A stretch of DNA of 64,000 bases from an uncultured Planctomycetaceae bacterium (GCA_943787265.1 CALSLT010000042.1:1-64000); one strand, 5' to 3'. Counted from the stretch's first letter, positions 35,265 to 44,574 are shown. The notes: generated by a model not told the origin, from the letters alone. Numbers and translations: made by a program.

Positions 35265-36290
35265 ATGAATCAACGGCCTGAACGTAACTGCCCCGATTGC
35301 GAAACGCCATCAGACTCAACCATTCTTGACGCTCTGGGAAGCCCAGTAAGTCGTCGCGGATTTCTCAAAACCGTGGGTGGAACTGCTGCCGCAATGGGCA
35401 CTGCCCAACTTCTGCCTGGCGTCCTGCCCGCTCACGCGGCTCCGTCGGCGAAGAGTTCCGCTGAAACTGCCGTCAAAGCTCTGTACGACACATTCAGCGA
35501 TCAGCAGGCAGCGATGATCTGCCTGCCGTTTGACCACAAACTGAGGCACCGTATCAACGCCAACTGGAAGATTTCCAAGGTCACGATCGGCAGCGACTTC
35601 TACTCAAACGACCAGCAAGACCTGATCACTCAAATCGTTAAAGGCATCACCAGCGAAGACGGCTACGATCGCCTCAGTCGTCAGATGAAAGCTGACGGCG
35701 GCGGAATCGGTCGCTACTCGATGGTCATCTTCGGCGAGCCAGGCACCGACAAGTTCCAATGGGAACTGACCGGACGCCATCTGACTCTTCGAGCCGACGG
35801 AAACAGCGCTCCGGGAGCAGCGTTCGGCGGTCCGATCGTCTACGGCCATAGCCCTGAAGATCCGGCGAAGAACCTCTTCTACTACCAGACGAAGCAGGTC
35901 AACGAAGTCTTCAAAGCTCTCGACGCAAAGCAGGCCAAAGTAGCGTTGCTCGAAGACTCTCCTTCCGAAGACGAAGTTGAACTGCAAGGTAAGAAGGGCA
36001 AGTTCCCTGGCCTCGCCGTTGCTGACCTTAGCAGCGACCAGAAGGAACTCGTCGCAGACACGTTGAAAGTTCTACTCGGCATTTACCGCGAAGAAGACGT
36101 CAAAGAAGTCATGTCGATTCTAAAGAAGGGCGGAGGCCTCGACAGCTTGCACATGTCTTACTACGCAGATGGCGACCTCAAGGGTGACAAAATCTGGGAC
36201 GTCTGGAGAATCGAAGGTCCATCCTTCGTCTGGCATTTCCGCGGCGATCCACACGTCCACGCTTATATCAATATCGGCCTGAAGGCTTAA
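35265..36290 (+). CDS. Tat-exported DUF3500 family protein
   Basis: I chose ATG 35265; the upstream extension has no leader function. The product has 341 residues. A long twin-arginine leader (SRRGFLKTVGGTAAAMGTAQLLPGVLPAHA) shows export. The body fits DUF3500: LYDTFSDQQAAMICLPFDH, ISKVTIGSDFYSNDQQDL, RYSMVIFGEPGTDKFQWELTGRHLTLRADGN, FGGPIVYGHS, and a late IWDVWRIEGPSFVWHFRGDPHVHAYINIGL. The family is common in Planctomycetes and has no assigned reaction. It is followed by a strong terminator, so it is probably monocistronic. Confidence 0.85.
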   Translation: MNQRPERNCPDCETPSDSTILDALGSPVSRRGFLKTVGGTAAAMGTAQLLPGVLPAHAAPSAKSSAETAVKALYDTFSDQQAAMICLPFDHKLRHRINANWKISKVTIGSDFYSNDQQDLITQIVKGITSEDGYDRLSRQMKADGGGIGRYSMVIFGEPGTDKFQWELTGRHLTLRADGNSAPGAAFGGPIVYGHSPEDPAKNLFYYQTKQVNEVFKALDAKQAKVALLEDSPSEDEVELQGKKGKFPGLAVADLSSDQKELVADTLKVLLGIYREEDVKEVMSILKKGGGLDSLHMSYYADGDLKGDKIWDVWRIEGPSFVWHFRGDPHVHAYINIGLKA

Positions 36291-36355
36291 TGCCTCAGAC
36301 CTGCTGAATGGTGAAACAGCAACTGGGTGCTTTGCTGTCGAAACCAGAAGTTTCG

Positions 36356-36396
36356 AACGAGCCCCGAAACTCCTTGTGAGCTTCGGGGTTCTTACT
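36356..36396 (+). terminator. Rho-independent terminator after DUF3500 gene
   Basis: GCCCCGAA pairs with TTCGGGGT around a loop of about 13 nt, followed by TCTTACTTT. The T-run is interrupted, but the GC-rich stem and position (about 65 bp after the stop) support termination. Confidence 0.65.
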
Positions 36397-36466
36397 TTAG
36401 GCACAGGCGGTCCCCATTCCGTCAGAGAGATTCGCAATTTCCGAGACATCCGGAAGGACACCTTCA

Positions 36467-37897
36467 ATGAAACGCTGGATTTCCACCACGTTGCTAATCA
36501 CTCTGGCACTGGCAAATGTCGGTGACACATTCGGTCAAAGGCCGCAGCAGAGACGCCCGGGCGAACGAGGATCAGGCCGAGCTCCTGGCGGTGGCGGAGC
36601 CGACAGGGCTGGCTCCAGTACACTGGAACGGACGGGGCTAAAAGTCGGGCAACAAATGCCTGACGTGACAATCTACGATGAAAACGGAGAGAAGTTTCCA
36701 TTGAGCCGTGCGAAAGGCAAACACGCCGTGCTCGTTTTTGGATGCTTGACCTGACCACCTTTCATTAGAAACGTCCCCGGTCTGGAGACGATACACCGGG
36801 ACTTTGGTCCCAAAGGCGTTCAGGTATTCTTCGTTTACAAAGCACTCGCTCACCCCGAGGGTGGAAGTAGTCCATACGTGACTCCGTTCACACTCAAAGA
36901 ACGTCTTCTTCACGTTCAGGAAGCGAAGAAGACCCTGGGAGCTACCGTTCCCTGGCTGTGCGACACAATCGACAATGATCTGAAACATGCGTTAGGCGAC
37001 AGACCGAATTCTGAATTCGTCATCGATCCTGACGGCAAGATCGTTGTCATGCGGGACTGGAGCAATCCCAGCACGCTGCGGTCGGATCTGGAAAAACTCG
37101 TCGGAGCAGTCGACAACCCGACTCAGGTTTCTGACCTCCATCTTAAAATCGAGACCACTCCCAAGCCTGCCGCCAGCGGCATCGTGAAGCGTGTTTCACT
37201 CCCGAATCAAGGGCAGCCGTTGCTCGTCGAGCCTCAGGAATCGAAAACGCCGTACTATGTTAAACTACGAGCCGAGGCGGATAACGATCTTCTGCGATCA
37301 GGTAAGGGCAAGCTTTATCTCGGCTTTCACCTCGACCCGATCTACCACGTTCACTGGAACAATCTGGCAAAACCACTCACTTGGGAAGTCACGTCAGCAG
37401 AAGCCGTCTCTGTAACACCCGCCAAAGGGACTGGTCCAAAGATTGATGCCGAATCGGACATCGATCCACGGGAGTTCATCGTAGATGTTGTCGCGGATCG
37501 CGACGCTGGCCCGTTCGAGGTGACAGTCAAATACTTTGCGTGTAACGATGAGCAGGGCTTCTGCATTCCCGTCACGCAGACTTATTCGGTGACTCTGAAA
37601 CAGGATCGAGACGGCGGCCAGGCAAGACGATCCGGCGGTGGTCGCGGACCTGGAGGCAGAGCCCCCGGCGGCAGACGTCCGCCTGGAGGAGCTCCTGGCG
37701 GATTCTCAGTCGCTAGGCTGATGTCTTATGACAAAAACAAAGACGGAAAAGTCAGCCGTGATGAAATGCCGCGTCAAATGACCCGCATGCTCGACCGAGC
37801 CGACAGTAATAACGACGATGCTATCGACGAAAAAGAAGCTGAAGCGATGGCAACACGATTCCGACAACGTTCGCCACAACAACGGCCCCCGCGTTAG
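36467..37897 (+). CDS. Probable selenoprotein: exported deiodinase-like thioredoxin-fold + DsbD-alpha-like domain + EF-hand pair
   Basis: Reading TGA 36752-36754 as selenocysteine (residue 96) gives one 476-residue frame. Both sides are in the same frame, so this is not a frameshift. Residues 1-23 are a signal peptide; 24-55 are Pro/Arg/Gly-rich. Residues ~58-215 are a thioredoxin fold whose active site HAVLVFGCLT-U-PPF matches the FGSxTUPPF site of iodothyronine deiodinases. It continues VQVFFVYKALAH, comparable with their VYIEEAH, and FVIDPDGKIV. Residues ~237-385 resemble DsbD N-terminal domains, with C359 and C366 in FACNDEQGFCIP. A Gly/Arg-rich linker follows. Two EF-hand loops are at 422-433 (DKNKDGKVSRDE) and 446-457 (DSNNDDAIDEKE). 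It would be a periplasmic Ca-binding redox or dehalogenating enzyme. If UGA were a nonsense error, the ancestral residue would be Cys. Confidence 0.85.
36773..36802 (+). promoter_or_regulatory. Candidate bacterial SECIS element
   Basis: A hairpin begins 18 nt after the TGA. GTCCCCGGT (36773-36781) pairs with ACCGGGAC (36795-36802) with one bulged C, around a 13-nt apical region CTGGAGACGATAC. A small inner stem GTC/GAC with loop TGGA is also possible. Distance, size, bulge and loop guanines fit the bacterial SECIS layout that recruits SelB. The hairpin lies inside the coding region, as required in bacteria. Confidence 0.6.
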
Positions 37898-37921
37898 AGG
37901 CAACTAACTTTGAAAACGCTG

Positions 37922-37955
37922 AACAGCCGAGCTTCTCTTTGAAGCTCGGCTGTTT
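37922..37955 (+). terminator. Strong Rho-independent terminator
   Basis: AACAGCCGAGCTT and AAGCTCGGCTGTT form a 13-bp perfect stem with a 7-nt loop, followed by TC. It sits between the convergent selenoprotein and esterase genes and may serve both strands, since A-runs flank the left side. Confidence 0.85.
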
Positions 37956-38024
37956 CTATGCGCCAACGATGAAGGCGACAACGACTGTCTCAGTCACGTT
38001 GAACGTTAAACAATCAATCGATTG

Positions 38025-39293
38025 TTAGTTCAGGTGACGATCTGCAAAATCAAGAAACACTTTCCAGTCTTCGGCCGACATCGAATGCTTTCCAGGACGA
38101 ATGAAATAGCCCAATCGGCTGTCAATCAGCTTTCCCATTTCCGGTTTCGCGTCTTTCGCCAGGCCGTCAACGCCCAGAAATCGATAAACCGGGGCGGCAG
38201 CTTTGAGCATATTGAACTGGCCGTTTGGATCCGCCCATTGATCCTGTTCCGCGTTAGAAAACAAGACTGCCCGGGGAGCACACAGCGCTGCAAGGCAATG
38301 CTGATCAAACGGAAGTCGATCAACCTGTTTGTTGAATTCGGGAAATGTGTCGCTGAACCAGTGCGGGAACGATGTGTTGATTCGCTCAACCGACTCTCCA
38401 ACATTGAATCGGTTGGGAGCGGTCCCGCCGCAACCGGCTTGGTGGGGAATCACGACTTTGATACGTTCGTCCAACGCGCCGGCCAGCAGTGTGGTCTTCC
38501 CCAGCCGAGAATGCCCCACGAGTGCAATCCGTTTTGCGTCAACTGATTGATCAACTTCGAGAAAGTCAATCACTCGGTGAACACCGTAGGCCCAGGAGGC
38601 AATCGCTCCCCAGTCGTGCTTGCCCGGCTCTGTTTGGCCCTGCTTAAAAAAATGAGGATGCACGCCGTCGGTAAAATCATTCTCGCGTTTGTCCGGATCA
38701 ACATCGCCATAATAGAACGTGGCAAGAGCGTAGCCACGGTCGACAATCATCTCCGCATTCCACTTTTCGACCTGCCCGCCCCGCCCCTCTTCAAGGGCGA
38801 CGTGATCCTTACAACCCGGGCAGTTTCCCCAGAACCAGGACGACTCCAGAGGTACGGCCGGATCATCGATCACCGTGTGATTGCCGCAGAAGTTGATCCC
38901 AACGAAAACCGGCGGAACGCCCTTCTGCGTCCTTGGAAGAATCAGCAGCAGTTCAAGCGGTGGGGTACCTTTTGGACCATAGCTCAGCGTGAAGCTCTTC
39001 CAGCTTGCCTTCCCATTGAACAGGCTCTCGCTGGACGCAGTTAACGTCGCCTTAACCGCGGTAGGATCTGGCAGATACCCGTACATGTAGTGCTGAAACA
39101 GAGCTTTCAGCTCAGGCCGGCGTTCTTCGTTCCACTGCTGCTTTGACGTGACCCGGGTGCCGTCCATCATGACGAGCGGATCGGGCAGTTCCGGATTGCT
39201 CGGCAGCTGATCAACTGGTGGGAAATCATCACCAGACGCCACGGCAACAACGAACAGAAGTACTGAGAGAGCGAGATAACTCATACGGATCAT
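38025..39293 (-). CDS. Exported CE15-like (glucuronoyl esterase family) hydrolase
   Basis: The product has 422 residues, with a start at 39293 or 39284 (both Met). Signal peptide: MSYLALSVLLFVVAVASGDDF. The catalytic region has GHSRLGKTTLLAGALDERIKVVIPHQAGCGGTAPNRF, where GHSRLGK with the nucleophilic Ser and GCGG are typical of CE15 and related acetyl-xylan-esterase-like proteins. Upstream PELKALFQHYMYGYLP and PPVFVGINFCGNHT are family blocks. The likely catalytic His is in RPGKHSMSAEDW near the C-terminus. CE15 enzymes cut ester links between lignin and glucuronoxylan or similar uronate esters. Confidence 0.85.
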   Translation of the reverse strand: MIRMSYLALSVLLFVVAVASGDDFPPVDQLPSNPELPDPLVMMDGTRVTSKQQWNEERRPELKALFQHYMYGYLPDPTAVKATLTASSESLFNGKASWKSFTLSYGPKGTPPLELLLILPRTQKGVPPVFVGINFCGNHTVIDDPAVPLESSWFWGNCPGCKDHVALEEGRGGQVEKWNAEMIVDRGYALATFYYGDVDPDKRENDFTDGVHPHFFKQGQTEPGKHDWGAIASWAYGVHRVIDFLEVDQSVDAKRIALVGHSRLGKTTLLAGALDERIKVVIPHQAGCGGTAPNRFNVGESVERINTSFPHWFSDTFPEFNKQVDRLPFDQHCLAALCAPRAVLFSNAEQDQWADPNGQFNMLKAAAPVYRFLGVDGLAKDAKPEMGKLIDSRLGYFIRPGKHSMSAEDWKVFLDFADRHLN

Positions 39294-39390
39294 GCAGCGA
39301 CTCCATTGGTTGGGATTTCAGAAACGGTATCTGAATCCTACTCAATAGACTTCACATTCGCAGGTTATAGCGAGTCGGCCGCTTCGAAAG

Positions 39391-41775
39391 TCAGTTCAAG
39401 TCGATCCGAGTATGGTAAACCCGCTGGCGGTCGCCTCTCAGCCGCAGGTCGTCCAGAATGTGCTCGACAGACGACTCAACAAAGTCATTAAAGAGCTGAC
39501 GTGCCCCGAGCTTCACTTTCAGACGGAGGTCATAGTCAATGATGTCCGGCGATAACCAGATTGTGTTTGAGCGAACCGGACTTCGGATTGCGATCGTTGT
39601 GTGAGCAGCGGCTCCCGCGCGGACTGTCGCACTGATTAATTTTGCCCGATTTGCCACGTTGACGACTGGAAACGGTTGAGCCTGACCACGCGGCTGTCCG
39701 ATTCCAGCAAACGTATTTGCCTTGAACCAGAAGAATCGGTTGTTGTTCGGTCTTACGGTACGCATCTCAAATTCAGCAGGAGCAGTGCTTCTTTCCTGCA
39801 GATCCATCCAGTCGAATAGTTGATGGATCTCCTCGTAGAACGATTCGTATCCACGCCCGATAAACTCGCTAAGCACTACGTCGTAGTGAGCAATCATCAT
39901 CCGGTTGATCAAGGAAGCGTTCTTCTCAAAGACGTCCCGGTCAAGCTGCCCACTGACAATATACCAGGGCATTCGGCGGCCGTTCCGCCATATTTTGATG
40001 GTCAGATTCTGGATCTGCCCCGTGATTGGAATGACGCCTGCAAATAGATCCGGATGAGCGTTGCCAATGTCGAATGCAGCATCACCACCCGCCCCATGCC
40101 CGGCGAGAAACACTCGATTAGAATCGATGTTGAACCGCTTGAATGCGTCCCTTAGAGCCATCTGGACTCGATAGTGGGACTGTGGGCTGTAGGTATATTT
40201 TGTCGCGTTTTCGTCGAGATACTCGGGAGCGATGACAATGTACCCTCGACGTTGAGCTTGCAGAGGCTTTTCGGCCGTGCCCCCCCACCACCGAAGCTCC
40301 CATGCAGGATTCCGCTCGACCGCATGCAACGCCATGACCATCGGGTATGTATGGTCGGGCGAATACTCCGTTGGTAAGAGCACGTGATACTTCACCGCCG
40401 GTGCACCCGGCGGAACTCCAGCCATGCTTTTATTGACTTCAATTTCCGTCGCATGCCCCGCTTTTACTTCAGGTGTGCTGATCAACGGAGGAAGAAACGG
40501 AATCAACTCAAGTACTGATTCCGCTCCGACGCCCTCCAGCCCCAACAGGTCAGCTAGAATTTGAGTACGTTCCGCAGCGTCGGTCGACCGAATGTACCGA
40601 AGCATTTCGAAACGTGCCTGCCAGAGATTCATGGCCAGCGGCAGGCTGTCAATGGCTGACGCATCGCCGGAGACCCAACCAGAATACGCCAACGCAAGTT
40701 TCTCCGCAGGCGGCCTGGTCGAATCATCTGCCTGTTGCAGAAAAGGCCTCAGCCTCGGAAGCGTTTCGTAATTAAGTTTCTCTGCGACTTCGCTGCGCAT
40801 AGCTTCCAATCGAATTCGGATAGCCTCGTCTTTAATTTCGCCCTGGAGCTCACCGAGTAGAGCGATCGCTTTCTCGCCGTCATCAATCGCGGTGTTGTAG
40901 TCAGTCAACACGCTCCGAACCTGGCGAAGAATGGCCGCACTCATCCCTTCAACTGGAAACTGCTTCGCCTTGGACCACGCAAGAAAGTGCTGGCCATTGC
41001 TTCGACGATCATTCAGTTCATCCAGAAGTTTCTGGGCAAGTTGCTGTTGGGCTTGAACAGTGAATTCGTCGACACGAGCTTCCAGGTCCGGAAAGTCGTT
41101 TGCAATCGCCCCCAACTCTGCCAGCGCCTGCAGATACAATTCCGCCTGCAAAAAGAATCTCACGATTGCGAAGCGGTCTTCCGGCTTCGTCTGGTCTGTG
41201 ACTTTTCGAATCATCGAATCGACTGCCGCCGGCGGGATTGATCGGGTGGCGACGCCAAATTCCCAGTCGTATTTCAAAGCCGAGACTCGCATGAACTTCG
41301 GCCCAATCTCAAAAATCCCCTGATCAATGACGACCGGCCCGCGGGCGAAATTCAACGTAATTTGCCGCCGCCCATCGACATTAAATGGGGTCACATCTTT
41401 TAGCGGACCAATCGATGCAACTACGTTTCCGGCCGGTCTTCGAGGCAGCCTCAGATCAAACAGTTCCGGTGCTCCCAGCCCGTTGTTGTTCAATACGTTC
41501 GCGACTTTTTGTACGGGCACGTAGTAACGCCGCATTCCAGCGTCGATCATCATGACAGGCTTATTCTGCACCGGACCAACGTTGGGCGACACAGACGTAG
41601 AAATCGCCTGCACTTCGAACGGTCGGCCTTCAATGTAGAAGTTGTTCTTGAGGATGACCCCCTCAGCAAAGAGAACTCCGCCGCCAGCGACCAGGCATGT
41701 CGCGACGATCGCTGTCAACAAAACTAAACGCACTAGCGTTGGGCCGATATTTGATTGCTGGCGGACGAGTTGCAT
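39391..41775 (-). CDS. Large secreted protein with C-terminal alpha/beta hydrolase domain
   Basis: The product has 794 residues with a signal/anchor helix (LVRLVLLTAIVATCLVAGGGVLFAE). Residues ~30-450 are mostly helical with no family I recognise (AVDSMIRKVTDQTKPEDRFAIVRFFLQAELYLQALAELGA looks TPR-like). Residues ~480-680 form an alpha/beta hydrolase of the esterase/PHB-depolymerase type: VKYHVLLPTEYSPDHTYPMVMALHA, GYIVIAPEY, and the nucleophile elbow VFLAGHGAGGDAAFDIG. There Gly replaces the usual nucleophile Ser (GHGAGG rather than GHSxGG), so the domain may be catalytically dead. The C-terminal 110 residues are beta-rich. Function unknown. Confidence 0.7.
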   Translation of the reverse strand: MQLVRQQSNIGPTLVRLVLLTAIVATCLVAGGGVLFAEGVILKNNFYIEGRPFEVQAISTSVSPNVGPVQNKPVMMIDAGMRRYYVPVQKVANVLNNNGLGAPELFDLRLPRRPAGNVVASIGPLKDVTPFNVDGRRQITLNFARGPVVIDQGIFEIGPKFMRVSALKYDWEFGVATRSIPPAAVDSMIRKVTDQTKPEDRFAIVRFFLQAELYLQALAELGAIANDFPDLEARVDEFTVQAQQQLAQKLLDELNDRRSNGQHFLAWSKAKQFPVEGMSAAILRQVRSVLTDYNTAIDDGEKAIALLGELQGEIKDEAIRIRLEAMRSEVAEKLNYETLPRLRPFLQQADDSTRPPAEKLALAYSGWVSGDASAIDSLPLAMNLWQARFEMLRYIRSTDAAERTQILADLLGLEGVGAESVLELIPFLPPLISTPEVKAGHATEIEVNKSMAGVPPGAPAVKYHVLLPTEYSPDHTYPMVMALHAVERNPAWELRWWGGTAEKPLQAQRRGYIVIAPEYLDENATKYTYSPQSHYRVQMALRDAFKRFNIDSNRVFLAGHGAGGDAAFDIGNAHPDLFAGVIPITGQIQNLTIKIWRNGRRMPWYIVSGQLDRDVFEKNASLINRMMIAHYDVVLSEFIGRGYESFYEEIHQLFDWMDLQERSTAPAEFEMRTVRPNNNRFFWFKANTFAGIGQPRGQAQPFPVVNVANRAKLISATVRAGAAAHTTIAIRSPVRSNTIWLSPDIIDYDLRLKVKLGARQLFNDFVESSVEHILDDLRLRGDRQRVYHTRIDLN

Positions 41776-42080
41776 GGCGGACTTTCACTGAGGACATTCA
41801 ACTATCGCATTATTTGAGCCTCGTTAGACAGAATCCAGATGGAGACTCGTGCACAATCCAGGAAACGCGACAGTGAAACTGGAGACTTCGCCCTGTCCCT
41901 ACCACCTGATCAGCCCGGTCGATCCCCGAAGTCGTTGCAGCGTCCCCCGCGGTTGTACGGTACGTCCGATGAAGTAAGCTGTGCCCGTTTTACGCCCTGC
42001 TCAATCGGGCGATGTTCCATTTTGGCCAGAGCACGACTCAAGCATTACCGGTGACCAGAAATCAGGCAGGAGCAACGCCC
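41776..42080. other. Divergent intergenic region upstream of ispD
   Basis: About 300 bp between the start of the hydrolase gene (minus) and ispD (plus). No repeat or RNA gene is seen. An open frame precedes ispD from 42012 but adds no conserved residues. Confidence 0.35.
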
Positions 42081-42842
42081 ATGTCAAAATTTGCAGTCAT
42101 CGTGGCAGCCGCCGGCCGCAGCTCGCGGTTCGGGAGTGAGTCGGCTCGCGAAAAGAAAGTATTCCGCGAACTTCAGGGACGCCCCGTCTGGCTGAGGTCT
42201 GTCGAGGCCTTTGCTGATCGGGCCGATGTTGGCCAGGTCATCGTCGTCGTTTCGCCCGAGGACATCGAGTGGTTCAAAGAAAAGTACGCACCGAACCTCG
42301 GGTTCCGAGACTTGGACATCATCGCGGGTGGAGCCGAACGAGCTGATTCCGTATTGAACGCGCTGGCGGTCGTGAAATCCGACATCGACTTTGTGGCGAT
42401 CCACGATGCAGCTCGACCGCTCGTCGTTAAACAATGGATCGACGATATCTTCGAAGCCGCGATTGACCACGGAGCGGCAATTCCTGCGACGCCTGTCGCC
42501 AGTACGCTGAAACGAGCCGACCGAAAGTCGATTACCGAAACCGTGTCGCGTGAGGGCCTGTTTGCGGCCCAGACTCCGCAAGTCTTCCGCCGCGAACTGA
42601 TTCTCGAAGCGTACGCTCAGCGAGGTAACTTTGAAGCGACGGACGAGTCGTCCCTGGTCGAGCGAATGGGGCACCCCGTCCATGTGGTAATGGGGTCTCC
42701 GATGAATATCAAAATCACGACTCAGGAAGATTTGAAAATCGCCGGCGCAATGCTGAGTATCCTGCCAAAAGAAAAAGGCCTGGACGCACTCGCCCCCTCA
42801 AAGAAAGACGACGGTCTGGACTGGCTACTGGCAGGGAAATAG
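42081..42842 (+). CDS. ispD: 2-C-methyl-D-erythritol 4-phosphate cytidylyltransferase
   Basis: ATG 42081 follows the Shine-Dalgarno-like CAGGAG and gives 253 residues. The nucleotide-binding front is VIVAAAGRSSRFGSESAREKKVFRELQGRPVW. Further IspD motifs: AGGAERADSVLNAL, FVAIHDAARPLV, PATPVASTLKRA, and AAQTPQVFRRELILEAYAQRG with ATDESSLVERMGHPV, ending NIKITTQEDLKIA. It makes CDP-ME in the non-mevalonate isoprenoid pathway. A 20-residue C-terminal extension goes beyond the usual end. No ispF is next to it. Confidence 0.94.
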   Translation: MSKFAVIVAAAGRSSRFGSESAREKKVFRELQGRPVWLRSVEAFADRADVGQVIVVVSPEDIEWFKEKYAPNLGFRDLDIIAGGAERADSVLNALAVVKSDIDFVAIHDAARPLVVKQWIDDIFEAAIDHGAAIPATPVASTLKRADRKSITETVSREGLFAAQTPQVFRRELILEAYAQRGNFEATDESSLVERMGHPVHVVMGSPMNIKITTQEDLKIAGAMLSILPKEKGLDALAPSKKDDGLDWLLAGK

Positions 42843-42933
42843 CTCCAGCCATTCCGGTCGATCGATCGGATGTTGACCTCTGCAGGGCCGCGTAACTTTG
42901 TCGCGGACGAGAACGTGCGTGATCGTTCGCAGC

Positions 42934-44469
42934 CTACTGCTTAACACGGCCCCGCTTCTGCATTACCAAAGGGCGTTTTTGTGGCCAAGGGACTGTCCGG
43001 TCGAAGATAGTCGCGAACTTCTGGTAGTTGTTATAGGGGACCGCGAGAACTTTCCACGCCGCAATGTGCTGATCGTAAACTGTTCGCATTTCCTTTAACG
43101 CCACCGTCTGGCTGGCATCCGCCGCAAGATTCTTCAGCTCAAGCGGATCGCTGCCCAAGTCGTACAGCTCTTCCGTAGGCTGAAATTCACCTTCGGCGTA
43201 ACTCCAGAATATGTATTTTTGCTCTTTCGTGACGACTCCCAGACTATGCACTTCCTTGGGCCCCCAGACATTAATCAGTGGCAATGAGTGATGGATGGCT
43301 GCTTCTGGATTGTCATAAAGTGGAAGAAGACTCCGTCCGCTGAGCCCATTCGGAATGGCAACTCCCGCAAGATTCAAAATCGTCGGTGCAAAATCCACAT
43401 TCCCGGTCAGCGCGTCGCTGCGAAACTTCTTGCCACTGCTTTCATGCCGCGGGTCAAACATTATCAATGGAACTCGGGACGACTCTTCGTACGGAATCAC
43501 CTTCGAGCCGTAACCGTGCGAACCACACATGAATCCATTGTCGGACGTGTAAATGATGACTGTGTTTTCCGAAGTGCCCGCCTCAACAAGAGCATCGCGG
43601 ATCATGCCCACGGCAACGTCAATCGCGTAGATTTGCTGGTAATACTTCGCCATGACTGCGTCGTACTTGTCGGCGTAATTCCAACTAAAGAAGCGTTCGT
43701 ACTGCCGGCCCTGCCGGCTTTGCATCGAGAAATGTTCGCCATTCTGCCGGCCGTAATTAGCGGGCCTGGTAAATGTCATTCCAGCATAGATTTCATCAAA
43801 TCGCGGATCCGGAGTCACCGGGTGGTGGGGAGCTTTGAAGCTGATCGAAAGACAAAAAGGCTTTTCACCTTTTGACGCGTTCTTAACAAAATCGCGACCA
43901 AACTCGCCGTATGACAATGTCGAATGTGGAAATTCCTTCGCGTACTTGAGCATCGATTTGTTCTTTGCCGTCGCGTACGACGTCTGACCTGGCCCGCCAC
44001 CCCATCGATCGAAATCGCCTTCCGGCATTTCGCCCTTGCCAGCCGCATTCGGAGATTCTTTGACTTCAAACCCAAACTTCCCGGCAAAAGCAGTCGTGTA
44101 TCCCGCATCACGGAGCAGCACTGGATAGGACTGTTTCCAGATATCCTGCATCATTGGGCCGTGCTCGAAATTGCAGCCCGTCCGATACTCGTACAGTCCC
44201 GTCATCACATTGGCGCGACTTGCCATGCAGATCGCAGTTGTGTCGTAGTGGTTGTCGAAGACGATCCCTTCCTTCGCGAGTTGATCCAGGTTCGGAGTCC
44301 TGGCCTCAGGTGCGCCGTAACAGCCCATCGAATAGGTGGCCTGATCATCCGCCATCAGAAAGATGATGTTCGGCCTCTGGTCAGCGCTCGTTGCCAGCTC
44401 AGCGCGAAGCACCGCAACGAGCAGAACCGACAGACCAACGATTCGTCGAAATTTGTATTGCGCATTCAT
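42934..44469 (-). CDS. Exported type I sulfatase
   Basis: The product has 511 residues with a signal peptide (RIVGLSVLLVAVLRAELATSA). Metal-binding D41-D42 lies in NIIFLMADDQATYSMGCYG. The formylglycine motif is C81-M-A-S-R85, a CxASR-type rather than CxPSR site. Further blocks: FAGKFGFEV, FCLSISFKAPHHPVTPDPRF, NTVIIYTSDNGFMCGSHGYGSK, LYDLGSDPLELKNLA. It is complete and intact, unlike the other two sulfatases in the window. It removes sulfate from a sulfated carbohydrate in the periplasm after maturation by a formylglycine-generating enzyme. Confidence 0.93.
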   Translation of the reverse strand: MNAQYKFRRIVGLSVLLVAVLRAELATSADQRPNIIFLMADDQATYSMGCYGAPEARTPNLDQLAKEGIVFDNHYDTTAICMASRANVMTGLYEYRTGCNFEHGPMMQDIWKQSYPVLLRDAGYTTAFAGKFGFEVKESPNAAGKGEMPEGDFDRWGGGPGQTSYATAKNKSMLKYAKEFPHSTLSYGEFGRDFVKNASKGEKPFCLSISFKAPHHPVTPDPRFDEIYAGMTFTRPANYGRQNGEHFSMQSRQGRQYERFFSWNYADKYDAVMAKYYQQIYAIDVAVGMIRDALVEAGTSENTVIIYTSDNGFMCGSHGYGSKVIPYEESSRVPLIMFDPRHESSGKKFRSDALTGNVDFAPTILNLAGVAIPNGLSGRSLLPLYDNPEAAIHHSLPLINVWGPKEVHSLGVVTKEQKYIFWSYAEGEFQPTEELYDLGSDPLELKNLAADASQTVALKEMRTVYDQHIAAWKVLAVPYNNYQKFATIFDRTVPWPQKRPLVMQKRGRVKQ

Positions 44470-44482
44470 TGCGGAGTATCCC

Positions 44483-44574
44483 GTAGGTCAGGCTCAGCCT
44501 GACGAAGTAGCTAGTTAAATTCACTAACGCAGTCAGATCGCTCTTTGATCACCGTCAGGCGATGCCTGACCTGC
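44483..44574. repeat. Imperfect inverted repeat (GGTCAGGC type)
   Basis: GTAGGTCAGGCTCAGCCTGA at 44483-44502 has a partner at 44553-44574 reading GCAGGTCAGGCATCGCCTGA on the other strand, across a spacer of about 48 bp. Each arm is a short palindrome. A single half copy (GTAGGTCAGGCTCTGCC) also occurs at 14605-14621, directly after pyrC. The element lies between the sulfatase start and the molybdoenzyme end. Confidence 0.65.

Noticed and set aside
36752..36878. Reading the deiodinase-like gene as two separate genes or as a frameshifted pseudogene
   Set aside because: Both halves are in the same frame with no shift, the domain is continuous across the TGA, and the downstream start (GTG 36878) would begin in the middle of the thioredoxin fold.
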